Below are positions 47,971 through 56,968 of a DNA stretch of 64,000 bases, in pieces; the stretch's first letter is position 1; every line of letters begins with the position of its first letter. Below the pieces are notes generated by a model, which was given only the letters and a program-made list of their open reading frames with translations, made no database searches and was not told the DNA's origin. The translations under genes were made by a program, and so were the position numbers. This stretch comes from Bibersteinia trehalosi. Its GTDB lineage: Bacteria; Pseudomonadota; Gammaproteobacteria; Enterobacterales; Pasteurellaceae. The stretch lies in assembly GCF_004346205.1 (NCBI RefSeq), contig NZ_SMAM01000006.1, forward strand, positions 151,372 through 215,371, written 5' to 3'.

Positions 47971-50241
47971 ATGACAATTTCTCATATTCTAGGTTTCCCT
48001 CGTGTCGGTGCAAAACGTGAACTAAAATTTGCTGAAGAACGCTATTGGCGTGGTGAAATTGCTGAGCAAGACTTATTAGACTTAGCGAAAGCTTTGAAAG
48101 AGAAGAACTGGCAGCATCAAACGAGCAGTAATGTGGATTTTGTTGCAGTAGGTGATTTTACTTTCTACGACCATATTTTAGATCTACAAGTTGCCACAGG
48201 AGCAATTCCTGCCCGTTTCGGGTTTGATAGCCAAAATTTAACGCTTGCACAGTATTTTGAGCTTGCTCGTGGTAATAAAACGCAATTTGCGATTGAGATG
48301 ACCAAATGGTTTGATACCAACTACCATTATCTTGTGCCAGAATTTCATAAAAATACGACGTTTAAAGCCAATCCAGCCCATTATGTAAACCAAATTCGTG
48401 AAGCCAAAGTGAGTGGACACAATCCAAAACCAGTGATTGTTGGGCCCCTTACTTTCTTGTGGCTAGGCAAAGAGAAAGGTGAGACATTCAATCGCCTTGA
48501 ATTATTAGACCGTCTTGTTGCAGTTTATCGTGAAATTTTGACCGCTTGTGCTGCAGAAGGGGTAGAGTGGATTCAAATTGATGAGCCAGCATTAGCTTTG
48601 GATTTACCAAACGAATGGATTGCCGCATACAAAACGGTTTATGCTGAATTAAGCCAAGTCTCTGCCAAAATTTTACTTGCAACTTATTTTGGTTCCGTTG
48701 CGGAACATGCTGAATTATTAAAATCACTGCCTGTTGATGGTCTACATCTTGATTTAATCCGTGCGCCAGAACAGCTGGCTGCATTTAGTGATTATCGTAA
48801 TGTGCTTTCTGTTGGTGTGATCGATGGACGTAATATTTGGCGGGCAGACTTAAATAAGCAGCTAGCATTGCTTGAACCATTAAAAGCGAAGCTAGGTGAA
48901 CGTTTATGGATTGCGCCAAGTTGTTCCTTGTTGCATTCACCTTTCGATCTGAGCGTTGAAACCCAGTTAAAAGAGAAAAAACCGAATCTTTATCAATGGC
49001 TCTCTTTTACCTTGCAAAAAGTGGACGAGCTCAATGTGTTGAAACAGGCATTAAATCATGGTCGAGATGTGGTTCAATCGGCGCTTGATGAAAGCCAAGC
49101 CGCAGCAGATACACGAGCAAATTCAACAGAGATTCATCGTCCTGAAGTTGCGGAACGTTTAGCCAATTTGCCAAAAGATGCTGATCAACGAAAATCGCCG
49201 TTTAGCGAACGTATTGTAAAACAAAATGCGTGGTTAAATTTGCCGCTATTACCAACAACTAACATCGGTTCATTCCCACAAACTGCTGAAATCCGCCACG
49301 CTCGAGCTCGTTTCAAAAAAGGGGAGTTAAGTCTTGAAGATTATGAAGGCGCAATGAGAAAAGAGATTGAATATGTGATACGTCGCCAAGAAGAATTAGA
49401 TCTTGATGTATTGGTTCATGGTGAAGCCGAACGTAACGATATGGTGGAATACTTTGGTGAATTGCTAGATGGCTTTGCTTTCACTAAATTTGGCTGGGTG
49501 CAAAGTTATGGATCTCGTTGCGTGAAACCGCCTGTGATTTATGGTGATGTGGTACGCCCAGAGCCGATGACCGTACGTTGGTCTCAATATGCTCAAAGCT
49601 TAACAAATAAAGTTGTAAAAGGCATGCTCACCGGACCTGTAACGATTTTACAATGGTCATTTGTGCGTAACGATATTCCGCGTGCTATCGTATGTAAGCA
49701 GATTGGCGTAGCACTTTCTGATGAAGTATTAGATTTAGAAAAAGCAGGCATTAAAGTGATTCAAATAGATGAGCCTGCGATTCGTGAAGGTTTGCCACTC
49801 AAGCGGTCAGATTGGGACAATTATTTGCAATGGGCAGGCGAAGCATTCCGTTTAAGCTATATGGGCGTACAGGATGATACGCAGATTCATACTCACATGT
49901 GTTATTCGGAGTTCAACGATATTTTGCCAGCCATTGCAGGGCTTGATGCAGACGTGATTACCATTGAAACGTCTCGTTCAGATATGGAGCTTTTAACCGC
50001 CTTTGCCGACTTTAAATATCCGAACGATATTGGACCGGGAGTTTATGACATTCACTCACCGCGAGTGCCGACTGCGGCAGAAATTGAACATTTACTGCGT
50101 AAAGCATTAAAAGTCGTGCCGAAAGAGCGTTTATGGGTGAATCCAGATTGTGGCTTAAAAACCCGTGGATGGAAAGAGACGATTGAACAGCTTGAAGTAA
50201 TGATGCAAGTCACGAAAAAATTACGGGAAGAATTAGTATAA
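47971..50241 (+). CDS. metE: Cobalamin-independent methionine synthase MetE
   Basis: Transfers methyl from 5-methyltetrahydropteroyl-glutamate to homocysteine without B12. It is 756 residues with the two-barrel family layout. Zinc ligands are visible: His642 and Cys644 in HTHMCYSEF, and Cys727 in [11 protein letters not shown]. The N-terminus [19 protein letters not shown] is typical. GCAGGAG precedes the ATG at 47971. It is a single gene between a MetJ operator and a strong terminator. Confidence 0.97.
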   Translation: MTISHILGFPRVGAKRELKFAEERYWRGEIAEQDLLDLAKALKEKNWQHQTSSNVDFVAVGDFTFYDHILDLQVATGAIPARFGFDSQNLTLAQYFELARGNKTQFAIEMTKWFDTNYHYLVPEFHKNTTFKANPAHYVNQIREAKVSGHNPKPVIVGPLTFLWLGKEKGETFNRLELLDRLVAVYREILTACAAEGVEWIQIDEPALALDLPNEWIAAYKTVYAELSQVSAKILLATYFGSVAEHAELLKSLPVDGLHLDLIRAPEQLAAFSDYRNVLSVGVIDGRNIWRADLNKQLALLEPLKAKLGERLWIAPSCSLLHSPFDLSVETQLKEKKPNLYQWLSFTLQKVDELNVLKQALNHGRDVVQSALDESQAAADTRANSTEIHRPEVAERLANLPKDADQRKSPFSERIVKQNAWLNLPLLPTTNIGSFPQTAEIRHARARFKKGELSLEDYEGAMRKEIEYVIRRQEELDLDVLVHGEAERNDMVEYFGELLDGFAFTKFGWVQSYGSRCVKPPVIYGDVVRPEPMTVRWSQYAQSLTNKVVKGMLTGPVTILQWSFVRNDIPRAIVCKQIGVALSDEVLDLEKAGIKVIQIDEPAIREGLPLKRSDWDNYLQWAGEAFRLSYMGVQDDTQIHTHMCYSEFNDILPAIAGLDADVITIETSRSDMELLTAFADFKYPNDIGPGVYDIHSPRVPTAAEIEHLLRKALKVVPKERLWVNPDCGLKTRGWKETIEQLEVMMQVTKKLREELV

Positions 50242-50256
50242 AACGAAGTAAACAGT

Positions 50257-50281
50257 AAGCGGGCAAAAGCCCGCTTTTTTA
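50257..50281 (+). terminator. metE: metE terminator
   Basis: AAGCGGGC (50257-50264) pairs with GCCCGCTT (50269-50276) around AAAA, followed by T residues. Confidence 0.92.
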
Positions 50282-50309
50282 TGGGGCAATAAATAGTTGG
50301 TGAATATTT

Positions 50310-50349
50310 TGAGAATAATTCTTGATTACTACTAAAAAGTCAGTAGAAT
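50310..50349 (+). promoter_or_regulatory. Possible Fur-like site and promoter of the surface lipoprotein/import operon
   Basis: TGAGAATAATTCTTG (50310-50324) contains the palindrome AGAAT-A-ATTCT and resembles the 7-1-7 Fur motif with several mismatches. It overlaps a candidate -35 (TTGATT, 50322-50327), with TAGAAT (50344-50349) 16 bases further as a -10. It would make the downstream operon iron-responsive; this is an inference from a partial match. Confidence 0.4.
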
Positions 50350-50393
50350 ATCAAAAAATTTTGCTGTAACGATTTAGCTGCTTGATTTTTGCT

Positions 50394-51854
50394 ATGGCTT
50401 TTCATAAGAACTATTTTTTTTCTGTACTATTTTTTATCCCTTTTCCTATCGCTGCGGAAAGTTTTTCTGCCTCTTTTTCTGTTCCTGAAACAAATCCTGT
50501 TTTGTCTGATATTAAATTGCCTGAAACTGTTTTAATTGAAAGACGTTCAGTGGAACCGGCGCAAAATATTGAATTGGATGCGCATTTGCAAAAATTAAAG
50601 CAAGATCAAGCATTGACAGAAAAGGTTTTAAATTACCTATTACCTAAAGGGAGCGCTCAAACAATTCAATTGGTATTAGATGTGTACCGCTCCTTTGCAC
50701 ATCCCGATCAGTTATTGATCGCACGAGCAGAAACAAGAATTGCAGAAAGAAATGGCGATCATCAACAGGCAATGTCTCGTTATCAGCAAATTCTTGCCAA
50801 ATATCCTGATTTTACGCCTATTCGAATTCAATACGCCCAAGGTTTAATGTCTACTCTTCGACATAAAGAGGCACAAACTGAATTTCAGAAAATTTTGTCA
50901 AGTCCTGATTTACCACCAGATTTAGCCGCTTTAATTCGACATTATCAGCAGGCAGTTAAGTATCGAGATCGTTGGAAATTCTCAGCGGCAGCAAATTATG
51001 TGCGTGAACGTAATGTAAACAATGCGTCAAGTGCAAGCCAAATTGAGAATACAGGGTTTGTGAAAAATAGCTCAATGCTGCCGCAAACGGCACACGGTAT
51101 AAATTACTATGTTGCAGCAGAGAAAGATTTTAATTTCTATAAAGCGCATTATCTCCACTTTCAAAGTTACTTGAGTGGAGTGAGTTATTGGGATAATCAC
51201 GACTACGATGAAATGACATCTCGTACTTATTTTGGGTATATTCATAAATGGGCAACAAAGCGTTTGAGTTTTTTGCCTTTCTATGAACGTCACTGGTATG
51301 CCAATCATCGTTATAAAAATATCACTGGAGCAAGAATCAGCTTTAATCAGTGGCTGACGCCTAAATTGCAATTAGCACTATCTACAGAATATGGAAAATC
51401 TCGTTACTATGATCATCGTGATTTAAACGGGAACGGTAAATTTGTCTCTCTTGCTTTACATTGGTTTCCTACGCAACTACGTCATTTTTCAGTAGGAAGT
51501 GATTTCTATCGAGAAAATACTGCGTTACGCAATTATAGCTACGATTTAAAAACAGTTCGTCTAGGTTGGACAGAAGAATGGGGAAAACAGATTGTCAGCC
51601 GACTTAACTACAGTTTTAGCGAACGTCATTATAAAGATAATCTGATTTTAGGACGAGGTTTCCGTTTTTCTCGTCCCCGTATCGACCGTATTTATCAAGT
51701 CAATGCTACGGTATGGAAAAAAGATTGGGCATTGCCTGTTTTTGAGATTGTGCCGAAATTGCAATTTCGCTGGAAAAAACAACGTAGCACATTTCCAAGT
51801 TTATACAATTATACCGACCGTAGTTTAAATCTATTAATCGAAAAAAGTTTTTAA
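50394..51854 (+). CDS. Slam-type surface lipoprotein assembly modifier
   Basis: Outer-membrane protein that exports lipoproteins to the cell surface. I start at the ATG at 50394, which opens a signal peptide (MAFHKNYFFSVLFFIPFPIAA); the frame extends to a TTG at 50382. The 486 residues have a TPR-containing periplasmic domain (about 60-190: AHPDQLLIARAETRIAERNGDHQQAM, AKYPDFTPIRIQYAQGL) and a C-terminal beta-barrel domain of the Slam/DUF560 kind (about 195-486) with alternating aromatic strands and a terminal Phe (LLIEKSF). It heads the operon, and the two lipoproteins directly downstream are its likely clients, the usual genetic linkage for Slam proteins. Confidence 0.88.
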   Translation: MAFHKNYFFSVLFFIPFPIAAESFSASFSVPETNPVLSDIKLPETVLIERRSVEPAQNIELDAHLQKLKQDQALTEKVLNYLLPKGSAQTIQLVLDVYRSFAHPDQLLIARAETRIAERNGDHQQAMSRYQQILAKYPDFTPIRIQYAQGLMSTLRHKEAQTEFQKILSSPDLPPDLAALIRHYQQAVKYRDRWKFSAAANYVRERNVNNASSASQIENTGFVKNSSMLPQTAHGINYYVAAEKDFNFYKAHYLHFQSYLSGVSYWDNHDYDEMTSRTYFGYIHKWATKRLSFLPFYERHWYANHRYKNITGARISFNQWLTPKLQLALSTEYGKSRYYDHRDLNGNGKFVSLALHWFPTQLRHFSVGSDFYRENTALRNYSYDLKTVRLGWTEEWGKQIVSRLNYSFSERHYKDNLILGRGFRFSRPRIDRIYQVNATVWKKDWALPVFEIVPKLQFRWKKQRSTFPSLYNYTDRSLNLLIEKSF

Positions 51855-51904
51855 GCGGTCGATTTTTCCAATATTTTTACCAAAATTTTATCTTGAGAGG
51901 TTTT

Positions 51905-52921
51905 ATGAAAAGACAGTTTGTCAATGGTGCAATGGCACTCTTAATCGCATTAGGTGTATCGGCATGTTCTGTGAATGCTGGCAGTGGTAGTCAAGGTGAT
52001 CCTGTTATTCGAGCAACGAGTAGTGCAACAAATACAAACACTAATGAGAATTCGGATACCGAAACGAGTGAAGATAATACATTAGTAGAAGAGCGTGCGG
52101 AAAGTACAACGGAGAGTTCATCAACAGAGGGCAGCTCGAAAGATACGACTACAGATGAGCCCAGCCATACAACTACGGAAAATGTTGTAGATAATATCGA
52201 CAATGAAGACGATGAATCGGAATTAATTGCGATTGGTGGGGTTGGCGTAATGGGTAGTCAGGCAGAGAAATACTTAACTTCTTTAAGTGCACAGGATGAA
52301 CTTTTTGCCTCAATCAACAAAATGGAGAATGTTGCTACTGGCAGTTGCTCAAATTCAGCTGCTTCTGGTTCAAAATGTGCCGTAGCGAATGCTCAAGAAG
52401 GTGATATTCTCGCTGTTTATACGCTAAAAGATAACGCAGCTCAAACACTGGCTGGCTATGCGGTTATTCGTGAAGCTTATACTAGCCGTGAAAATCCAAC
52501 CAATAGCTATATCACGTTATTATCTGTCCCAACCACGGAAAAGTCAGCCGTGGTTAATGCGACTTATACGGGGAAAGCTTCACTTTCTTATAACAATAGT
52601 GCTGCTATCAATACGATGGAGTTTGAAATGACAGCAAGCAATGACACAGTAAGTGGCAAAATTTATACGATAGCAAATACAGGTAAAGAATCTGTCCGTG
52701 TTACGCTCAACAGTGGCGATATTAATGTGACTAACGGATTAGTTGGGTTTAATGGTACAACAACCTTTAATAAAACAGCATATGCTGATTTGGCTGATGT
52801 AGAAGGTGTTTATCAGGGTTGGTTTGTTGGTGAAAATGCAGAAGGTGTGATCGGCACTATTCATACTAAGAATCAGACTACTTCAGGCGTGCTTCAAGGT
52901 GCATTTGCAGGGACAAAATAA
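51905..52921 (+). CDS. Surface lipoprotein with TbpB-like C-terminal barrel (paralogue 1)
   Basis: Start at the ATG at 51905 (MKRQFVNGAMALLIALGVSAC), giving 338 residues and a lipobox with Cys21. After the lipid anchor comes a low-complexity Ser/Thr/Asp/Glu-rich stalk (about 25-100). A folded domain follows (about 110-338) with a Cys pair (GSCSNS and SKCAV), the block GYAVIREAY and a C-terminal barrel-closing segment (GVYQGWFVGENAEGVIGTI, then VLQGAFAGTK) resembling TbpB and related Slam clients. It is paralogous to the next gene, with the same blocks in the same order. It is probably displayed on the surface by the upstream Slam. The ligand is unknown. Confidence 0.82.
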   Translation: MKRQFVNGAMALLIALGVSACSVNAGSGSQGDPVIRATSSATNTNTNENSDTETSEDNTLVEERAESTTESSSTEGSSKDTTTDEPSHTTTENVVDNIDNEDDESELIAIGGVGVMGSQAEKYLTSLSAQDELFASINKMENVATGSCSNSAASGSKCAVANAQEGDILAVYTLKDNAAQTLAGYAVIREAYTSRENPTNSYITLLSVPTTEKSAVVNATYTGKASLSYNNSAAINTMEFEMTASNDTVSGKIYTIANTGKESVRVTLNSGDINVTNGLVGFNGTTTFNKTAYADLADVEGVYQGWFVGENAEGVIGTIHTKNQTTSGVLQGAFAGTK

Positions 52922-52952
52922 CGATTTATTTAACATATAAGGAAAATAAAAA

Positions 52953-54242
52953 ATGAAAAAAACTGTCACGAATACTGCTATTGCTCTGCTACTTTCTTTA
53001 GGTGTTGCGGCTTGTGGCTCTCGACATAAAGAGACTATTGTGAACACGACACCGAATACATCAGCGGCAGAGCTATCTATCGTAAAACAGCAATTGGCAG
53101 ATGCTCAACGTGCGTTAGCTACGGCTGAAACCGCAGCAGCTGAAGCCAAAGAGGCTCAAACAACCGTAGAAAACACATTACAAGCGGTACAAATTGAGGC
53201 AGAAACGGCAAAATCTACAGCAGCGGTGGCACAAACCCAGCTGACAGCCGCACAGCAAGAGATTGAGAATTTAAAAGCACGGCTTGCGAGCAGTTCCGAT
53301 TCTACAGAAGTTGAGGCGCTTAAAGCAGCACTTGCAGCGGCAGAGCAGAAAGCTGCTCAAGCAGAAACCGAGCTTGTGAGTGCGAATTCCGCACTAGAAA
53401 AAGCCAATAGTGAGCTTGCTGCAACAGAAAGTCAATTAGCCAGCTATGTTGCAAAAGAGAAAGTTGCTGGCGATAAAATTGCTTCAGATTTGACAGCTGG
53501 TGGTTTTGCAGCAGATAGCACCTCTTATACTTACGCATATCTGAACGACGAAGTAAAAAAAGCAGAATTAGCAGAAGTGATTGCAAACGGCACAGCGAGT
53601 TGCGGTTCTGCAGCAAGCCCTGTGACTGGTGCAGCTGTTGCGGGGTGTTTAAGATTATCAAATACCGCAGCGGGTACGATTTTATTTACAAAAGAGAATG
53701 AATATTCTGCTTATGCTGTTGTGCGTGAAGCCTATGATGCAGATAGTGGAGTGAACACGCCGAAAAATTCTTTTATCGCTGTGGTTAAAACGCCAACGAT
53801 TGATAAAGCTCAAGTATTGGGGGCAACTTATCGTGGTTTAGCAACCTATTCTCAAAGCGCGGGTTTAAGTGGCTCTTCTCTTGTGGGCGAAAACATTGCT
53901 GCTACGGCAGGAAAATTGAATGTCGTTACTTTAAATGTGGATCAAAATGGGCAAATTAGTGGCGAAATTTGGAATAAAACCAGTGCGAAAGAAGAGAATC
54001 ATTACCGTACGGTTGAACTAAAGGCGGCAGATGTCTTAGTCAGCAACAGTGGTGTCGTGTTTGAAGGTGATGCCGCTATTAATGAAAAAATGCTCAAGAC
54101 AGGGACTCCGTTAGAGGGAACTTATAAAGGTGCATTTGCGGGGCATGAAGGTCAAGAAGTAGTGGGAACATTCCAAACAAACTCGCTTGAAACAAATTAT
54201 GTGCAAGGTGCATTTAGTGCAACCAAAGATAGTGCTGAGTAA
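52953..54242 (+). CDS. Surface lipoprotein with coiled-coil stalk and TbpB-like barrel (paralogue 2)
   Basis: The 429-residue lipoprotein starts at 52953 with lipobox LGVAAC (Cys21). In place of the acidic stalk of its neighbour it has an Ala/Glu-rich coiled coil (about 38-165, repeated heptads such as AELSIVKQQLADAQRAL). The following domain (about 175-429) aligns with paralogue 1: a Cys pair (TASCGSA and AGCLRL), YAVVREAYD, KNSFIAVVKTPTIDKAQVLG and a C-terminal GTYKGAFAGHEGQEVVGTF, then VQGAFSATK. Likely a second Slam client and co-receptor. The ribosome site AAGGAAAAT lies just upstream. Confidence 0.82.
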   Translation: MKKTVTNTAIALLLSLGVAACGSRHKETIVNTTPNTSAAELSIVKQQLADAQRALATAETAAAEAKEAQTTVENTLQAVQIEAETAKSTAAVAQTQLTAAQQEIENLKARLASSSDSTEVEALKAALAAAEQKAAQAETELVSANSALEKANSELAATESQLASYVAKEKVAGDKIASDLTAGGFAADSTSYTYAYLNDEVKKAELAEVIANGTASCGSAASPVTGAAVAGCLRLSNTAAGTILFTKENEYSAYAVVREAYDADSGVNTPKNSFIAVVKTPTIDKAQVLGATYRGLATYSQSAGLSGSSLVGENIAATAGKLNVVTLNVDQNGQISGEIWNKTSAKEENHYRTVELKAADVLVSNSGVVFEGDAAINEKMLKTGTPLEGTYKGAFAGHEGQEVVGTFQTNSLETNYVQGAFSATKDSAE

Positions 54243-54259
54243 TGGAATAGATGGGCATA

Positions 54260-54280
54260 TGGGAGAGCTCTCCCACTTTT
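54260..54280 (+). terminator. Perfect palindrome between the second lipoprotein and the receptor gene
   Basis: TGGGAGAGCTCTCCCA (54260-54275) is a perfect 16-base palindrome followed by CTTTT. It may be a weak intra-operon terminator or an RNA-stability hairpin setting lipoprotein to receptor ratio. Confidence 0.5.
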
Positions 54281-54302
54281 ATAGGATTAGGGAAGTAAGG
54301 TT

Positions 54303-56870
54303 ATGCAGAAAACAAAAATTGCACTTTTTGTTTCCACATTAATGCTACCATCAATGATGGCGTGGGCAGAAGAAATACAGAGCGAGACAGAAGATTTCAC
54401 TGATGATGTTTTGGTTCTTGATGAAGTGCTGGTTAAAGAGAGCTCATTTAGCCAGCAAATTGGTACACAGCGATTAACCGAAAAAGATATTGCCGCAATG
54501 CCTTCAACAAACGGCAACATTACAGATTTGTTGAAAAATAATGTCAATGTACGTTTTTCTAGTGCTGGGGATAATTCAACCAGTGGGGGGGAAATTAAAC
54601 CAAATGAAGTGTCATTCCACGGTGAACAGTATTACAACAATAATTTCATCGTAAATGGCATGTCAAATAATGACAATATTAATCCAGCCGCAGCCAGCTC
54701 CCGTTATGCTGATACAGCACCTGCTGGACGAAATGCCTATGATTTACCAGCTGGTGGCACACAATCATTCTGGATTAACAGTAAATTAGTTAAAAGTATT
54801 GAGGTTTTTGACAGTAACATTTCGGCAGAACATGGGCGTTTTACGGGTGGGGTGATCGATGTAATTTTGAAAGATCCCGATCTTGAAAAACATGCAGGCA
54901 TGGTGGGCTATCGTGTAACAAGTGAGCGATTAGCCAAAATGCATGTTGATGATAATAAGCGTTTTGAAGCGGCGACAGCATTAAATATGCAGCCTAAATT
55001 TACCAAGCAAAGTTTCGATTTAATGCTTAATCAGCCATTAAGTGATAAGGCTGCCATTCGTTTTAGTTATAGTCGCATAGCATCTGATATTCAGTATTAT
55101 CATCCGACTTTGCAAACTTACGATATGAATCGTCAGTTATCTGGGACAGGCACTTTTGCGAATATTCAACGCAGAAGTAATGAGAACTTTATGCTCAATG
55201 GGATCTATTTACCAGACAATGGCGATTTGTGGCGAGCAGCTATTACTTATGCACCAAATAAATCGAAATACTATAAACAAAATGTCGTTAATGGTGCTTA
55301 TACCAATGTTGGTGGTGGTTTCCAATTTGATTTGGAATGGGAAAAAAACTTTGAAAAATTCAAAATGAAAACCAAAGCAGGTTATAAACATTCGGGTAAT
55401 CGGATTGAGCACGAAGAAGATCACTTTTACCGTTATATGGCGGCAGATTATTTGGATTGGATGAGTCAATCAGGCTTTGCAATGTTTGGTGGCTATGGTA
55501 AAAACACCTCAACCACCACAGACTATCTTTTAAAACAGAAAGTTGAGTTGAACGAATTTGATACGGGAGCAATCTCGCATCATCTGAAAATAGGCTGGGA
55601 AGTCAAAATTACTCAGGCAGAAAATAAGCGTGATAATGATACCCATAGTTACTATTATAAATATGCCAATAATGTCATTTGTAATGGTGCGGAGCAGTGT
55701 ATTGACTATAGCCAATATGCTTATAATGATCAGATCTTTGAAGCTCGCCATAAAAAAGTGCGAGATGATGCCTATGCGTTTTTTATTGAAGATCGAATGA
55801 ATTGGAAAAATTTGGAGTTGATTGCAGGACTGCGTACAGATTATAACCAATTCTTAGGGAAATTAAATTTCGCTCATCGATTATCAGCTTCTTATGATGT
55901 ATTTGGTGATGAAAAAACTCGTCTATTTACAGGGTTAAATCGCTATTATGCAAATTCAATGCTCACGAATAAATTGCGTCAAGGAGCGAGTGATACTCTG
56001 CGTGTTAGCCGAACATTGAATGAAGATGGTACATTGAGTGAATGGGGTAATGCCAAGTATAGCTATATCAGTCGTTATGATGTATCCAAACTAAAAAATC
56101 CCTATTCCGATGAAATTGTTGGCGGGATTGCTCAAGATATCTTTGGTAGCTTGTGGACGCTGAAATGGGTACATCGTAACAGCCGTAAGAGCTTCCGTTC
56201 TGGCTATGATGTGAATGATGCGGGACAAAGTATTCGTGTTTACAATAACAGCGGTTGGTCGAAGAGTGATAGCTATTCTGTAGAAGTGAAACCTAAAAAT
56301 AGCGAACATGATTTTGGCATGGCGAAGTTAAAATATACGATTGGTTTTAGTTATCAACGTAGTAAAAGAAATTACAACTATACCGAGACGGATGATTCGA
56401 CTTATGAATATATGATCTACAATGATCGGTTAGTGCCGGCATTGGGCGGGGCAAAACCAAATGATTTTGCTAACCCATGGACAGTAAATGCGACGATAAC
56501 CACAGAATTTCCGAAGATTCGTTTAACTTGGGGACAAAGTATTCGCTTTGTTGCTGGGCGTAAATATATCTATACAGAGAATGGCAGTGGTATTCAATGT
56601 AATGGCTCATCAACTATCGCTGCTTACCGAGAAGCTTGTGGGGATTATGTTGGGCAGGTACAAGTCTACAAAGATGCCTATGAAGGTAGCCACCTATTAT
56701 GGGATTGGAAATTCTCTTATCAACAACCGACTATCAAAGGACAATATATCCAATTAGATGTGGATATTAATAATGTCTTAAACCGTCGTGCGGTAGCAAA
56801 ATCGGCAGGGGGGAATACCGTCTATAAAATGGGACGTAATTACTACTTGGGTGCAAGCTACAACTGGTAA
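54303..56870 (+). CDS. TonB-dependent outer-membrane receptor
   Basis: The 855-residue protein has a signal peptide (MQKTKIALFVSTLMLPSMMAWA), a TonB-box-like stretch (DVLVLDEVLV, about 35-45), a plug domain (about 55-185: RLTEKDIAAMPSTNGNITDLL, EVSFHGEQYYNNNFIVNGMS, HGRFTGGVIDV) and a barrel ending YYLGASYNW with the expected C-terminal aromatic. It moves a substrate across the outer membrane with TonB/ExbBD energy. Genes around it (Slam, two lipoproteins, M16 protease, SbmA-type ABC protein) point to a protein or peptide substrate, as for FusA/YddB. TonB genes are not in the window. The substrate is not shown by the sequence. Confidence 0.9.
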   Translation: MQKTKIALFVSTLMLPSMMAWAEEIQSETEDFTDDVLVLDEVLVKESSFSQQIGTQRLTEKDIAAMPSTNGNITDLLKNNVNVRFSSAGDNSTSGGEIKPNEVSFHGEQYYNNNFIVNGMSNNDNINPAAASSRYADTAPAGRNAYDLPAGGTQSFWINSKLVKSIEVFDSNISAEHGRFTGGVIDVILKDPDLEKHAGMVGYRVTSERLAKMHVDDNKRFEAATALNMQPKFTKQSFDLMLNQPLSDKAAIRFSYSRIASDIQYYHPTLQTYDMNRQLSGTGTFANIQRRSNENFMLNGIYLPDNGDLWRAAITYAPNKSKYYKQNVVNGAYTNVGGGFQFDLEWEKNFEKFKMKTKAGYKHSGNRIEHEEDHFYRYMAADYLDWMSQSGFAMFGGYGKNTSTTTDYLLKQKVELNEFDTGAISHHLKIGWEVKITQAENKRDNDTHSYYYKYANNVICNGAEQCIDYSQYAYNDQIFEARHKKVRDDAYAFFIEDRMNWKNLELIAGLRTDYNQFLGKLNFAHRLSASYDVFGDEKTRLFTGLNRYYANSMLTNKLRQGASDTLRVSRTLNEDGTLSEWGNAKYSYISRYDVSKLKNPYSDEIVGGIAQDIFGSLWTLKWVHRNSRKSFRSGYDVNDAGQSIRVYNNSGWSKSDSYSVEVKPKNSEHDFGMAKLKYTIGFSYQRSKRNYNYTETDDSTYEYMIYNDRLVPALGGAKPNDFANPWTVNATITTEFPKIRLTWGQSIRFVAGRKYIYTENGSGIQCNGSSTIAAYREACGDYVGQVQVYKDAYEGSHLLWDWKFSYQQPTIKGQYIQLDVDINNVLNRRAVAKSAGGNTVYKMGRNYYLGASYNW

Positions 56871-56881
56871 TATAGATGATT

Positions 56882-56929
56882 ACAAGCGGTCGAGTTTTGC
56901 AAAAAAATTGCAAAATTCGACCGCTTGCA
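56882..56929. repeat. Inverted uptake-signal pair between the receptor and protease genes
   Basis: ACAAGCGGTCGAGTTTTGCAA and its near-complement (TTGCAAAATTCGACCGCTTG) form a hairpin of about 20 bp with a short A-rich loop just after the receptor stop. It could partly terminate transcription before the protease gene. Confidence 0.75.
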
Positions 56930-56968
56930 TTTAAGAAAAAGAGTTATTTGATATTGATAGGAAAAATA

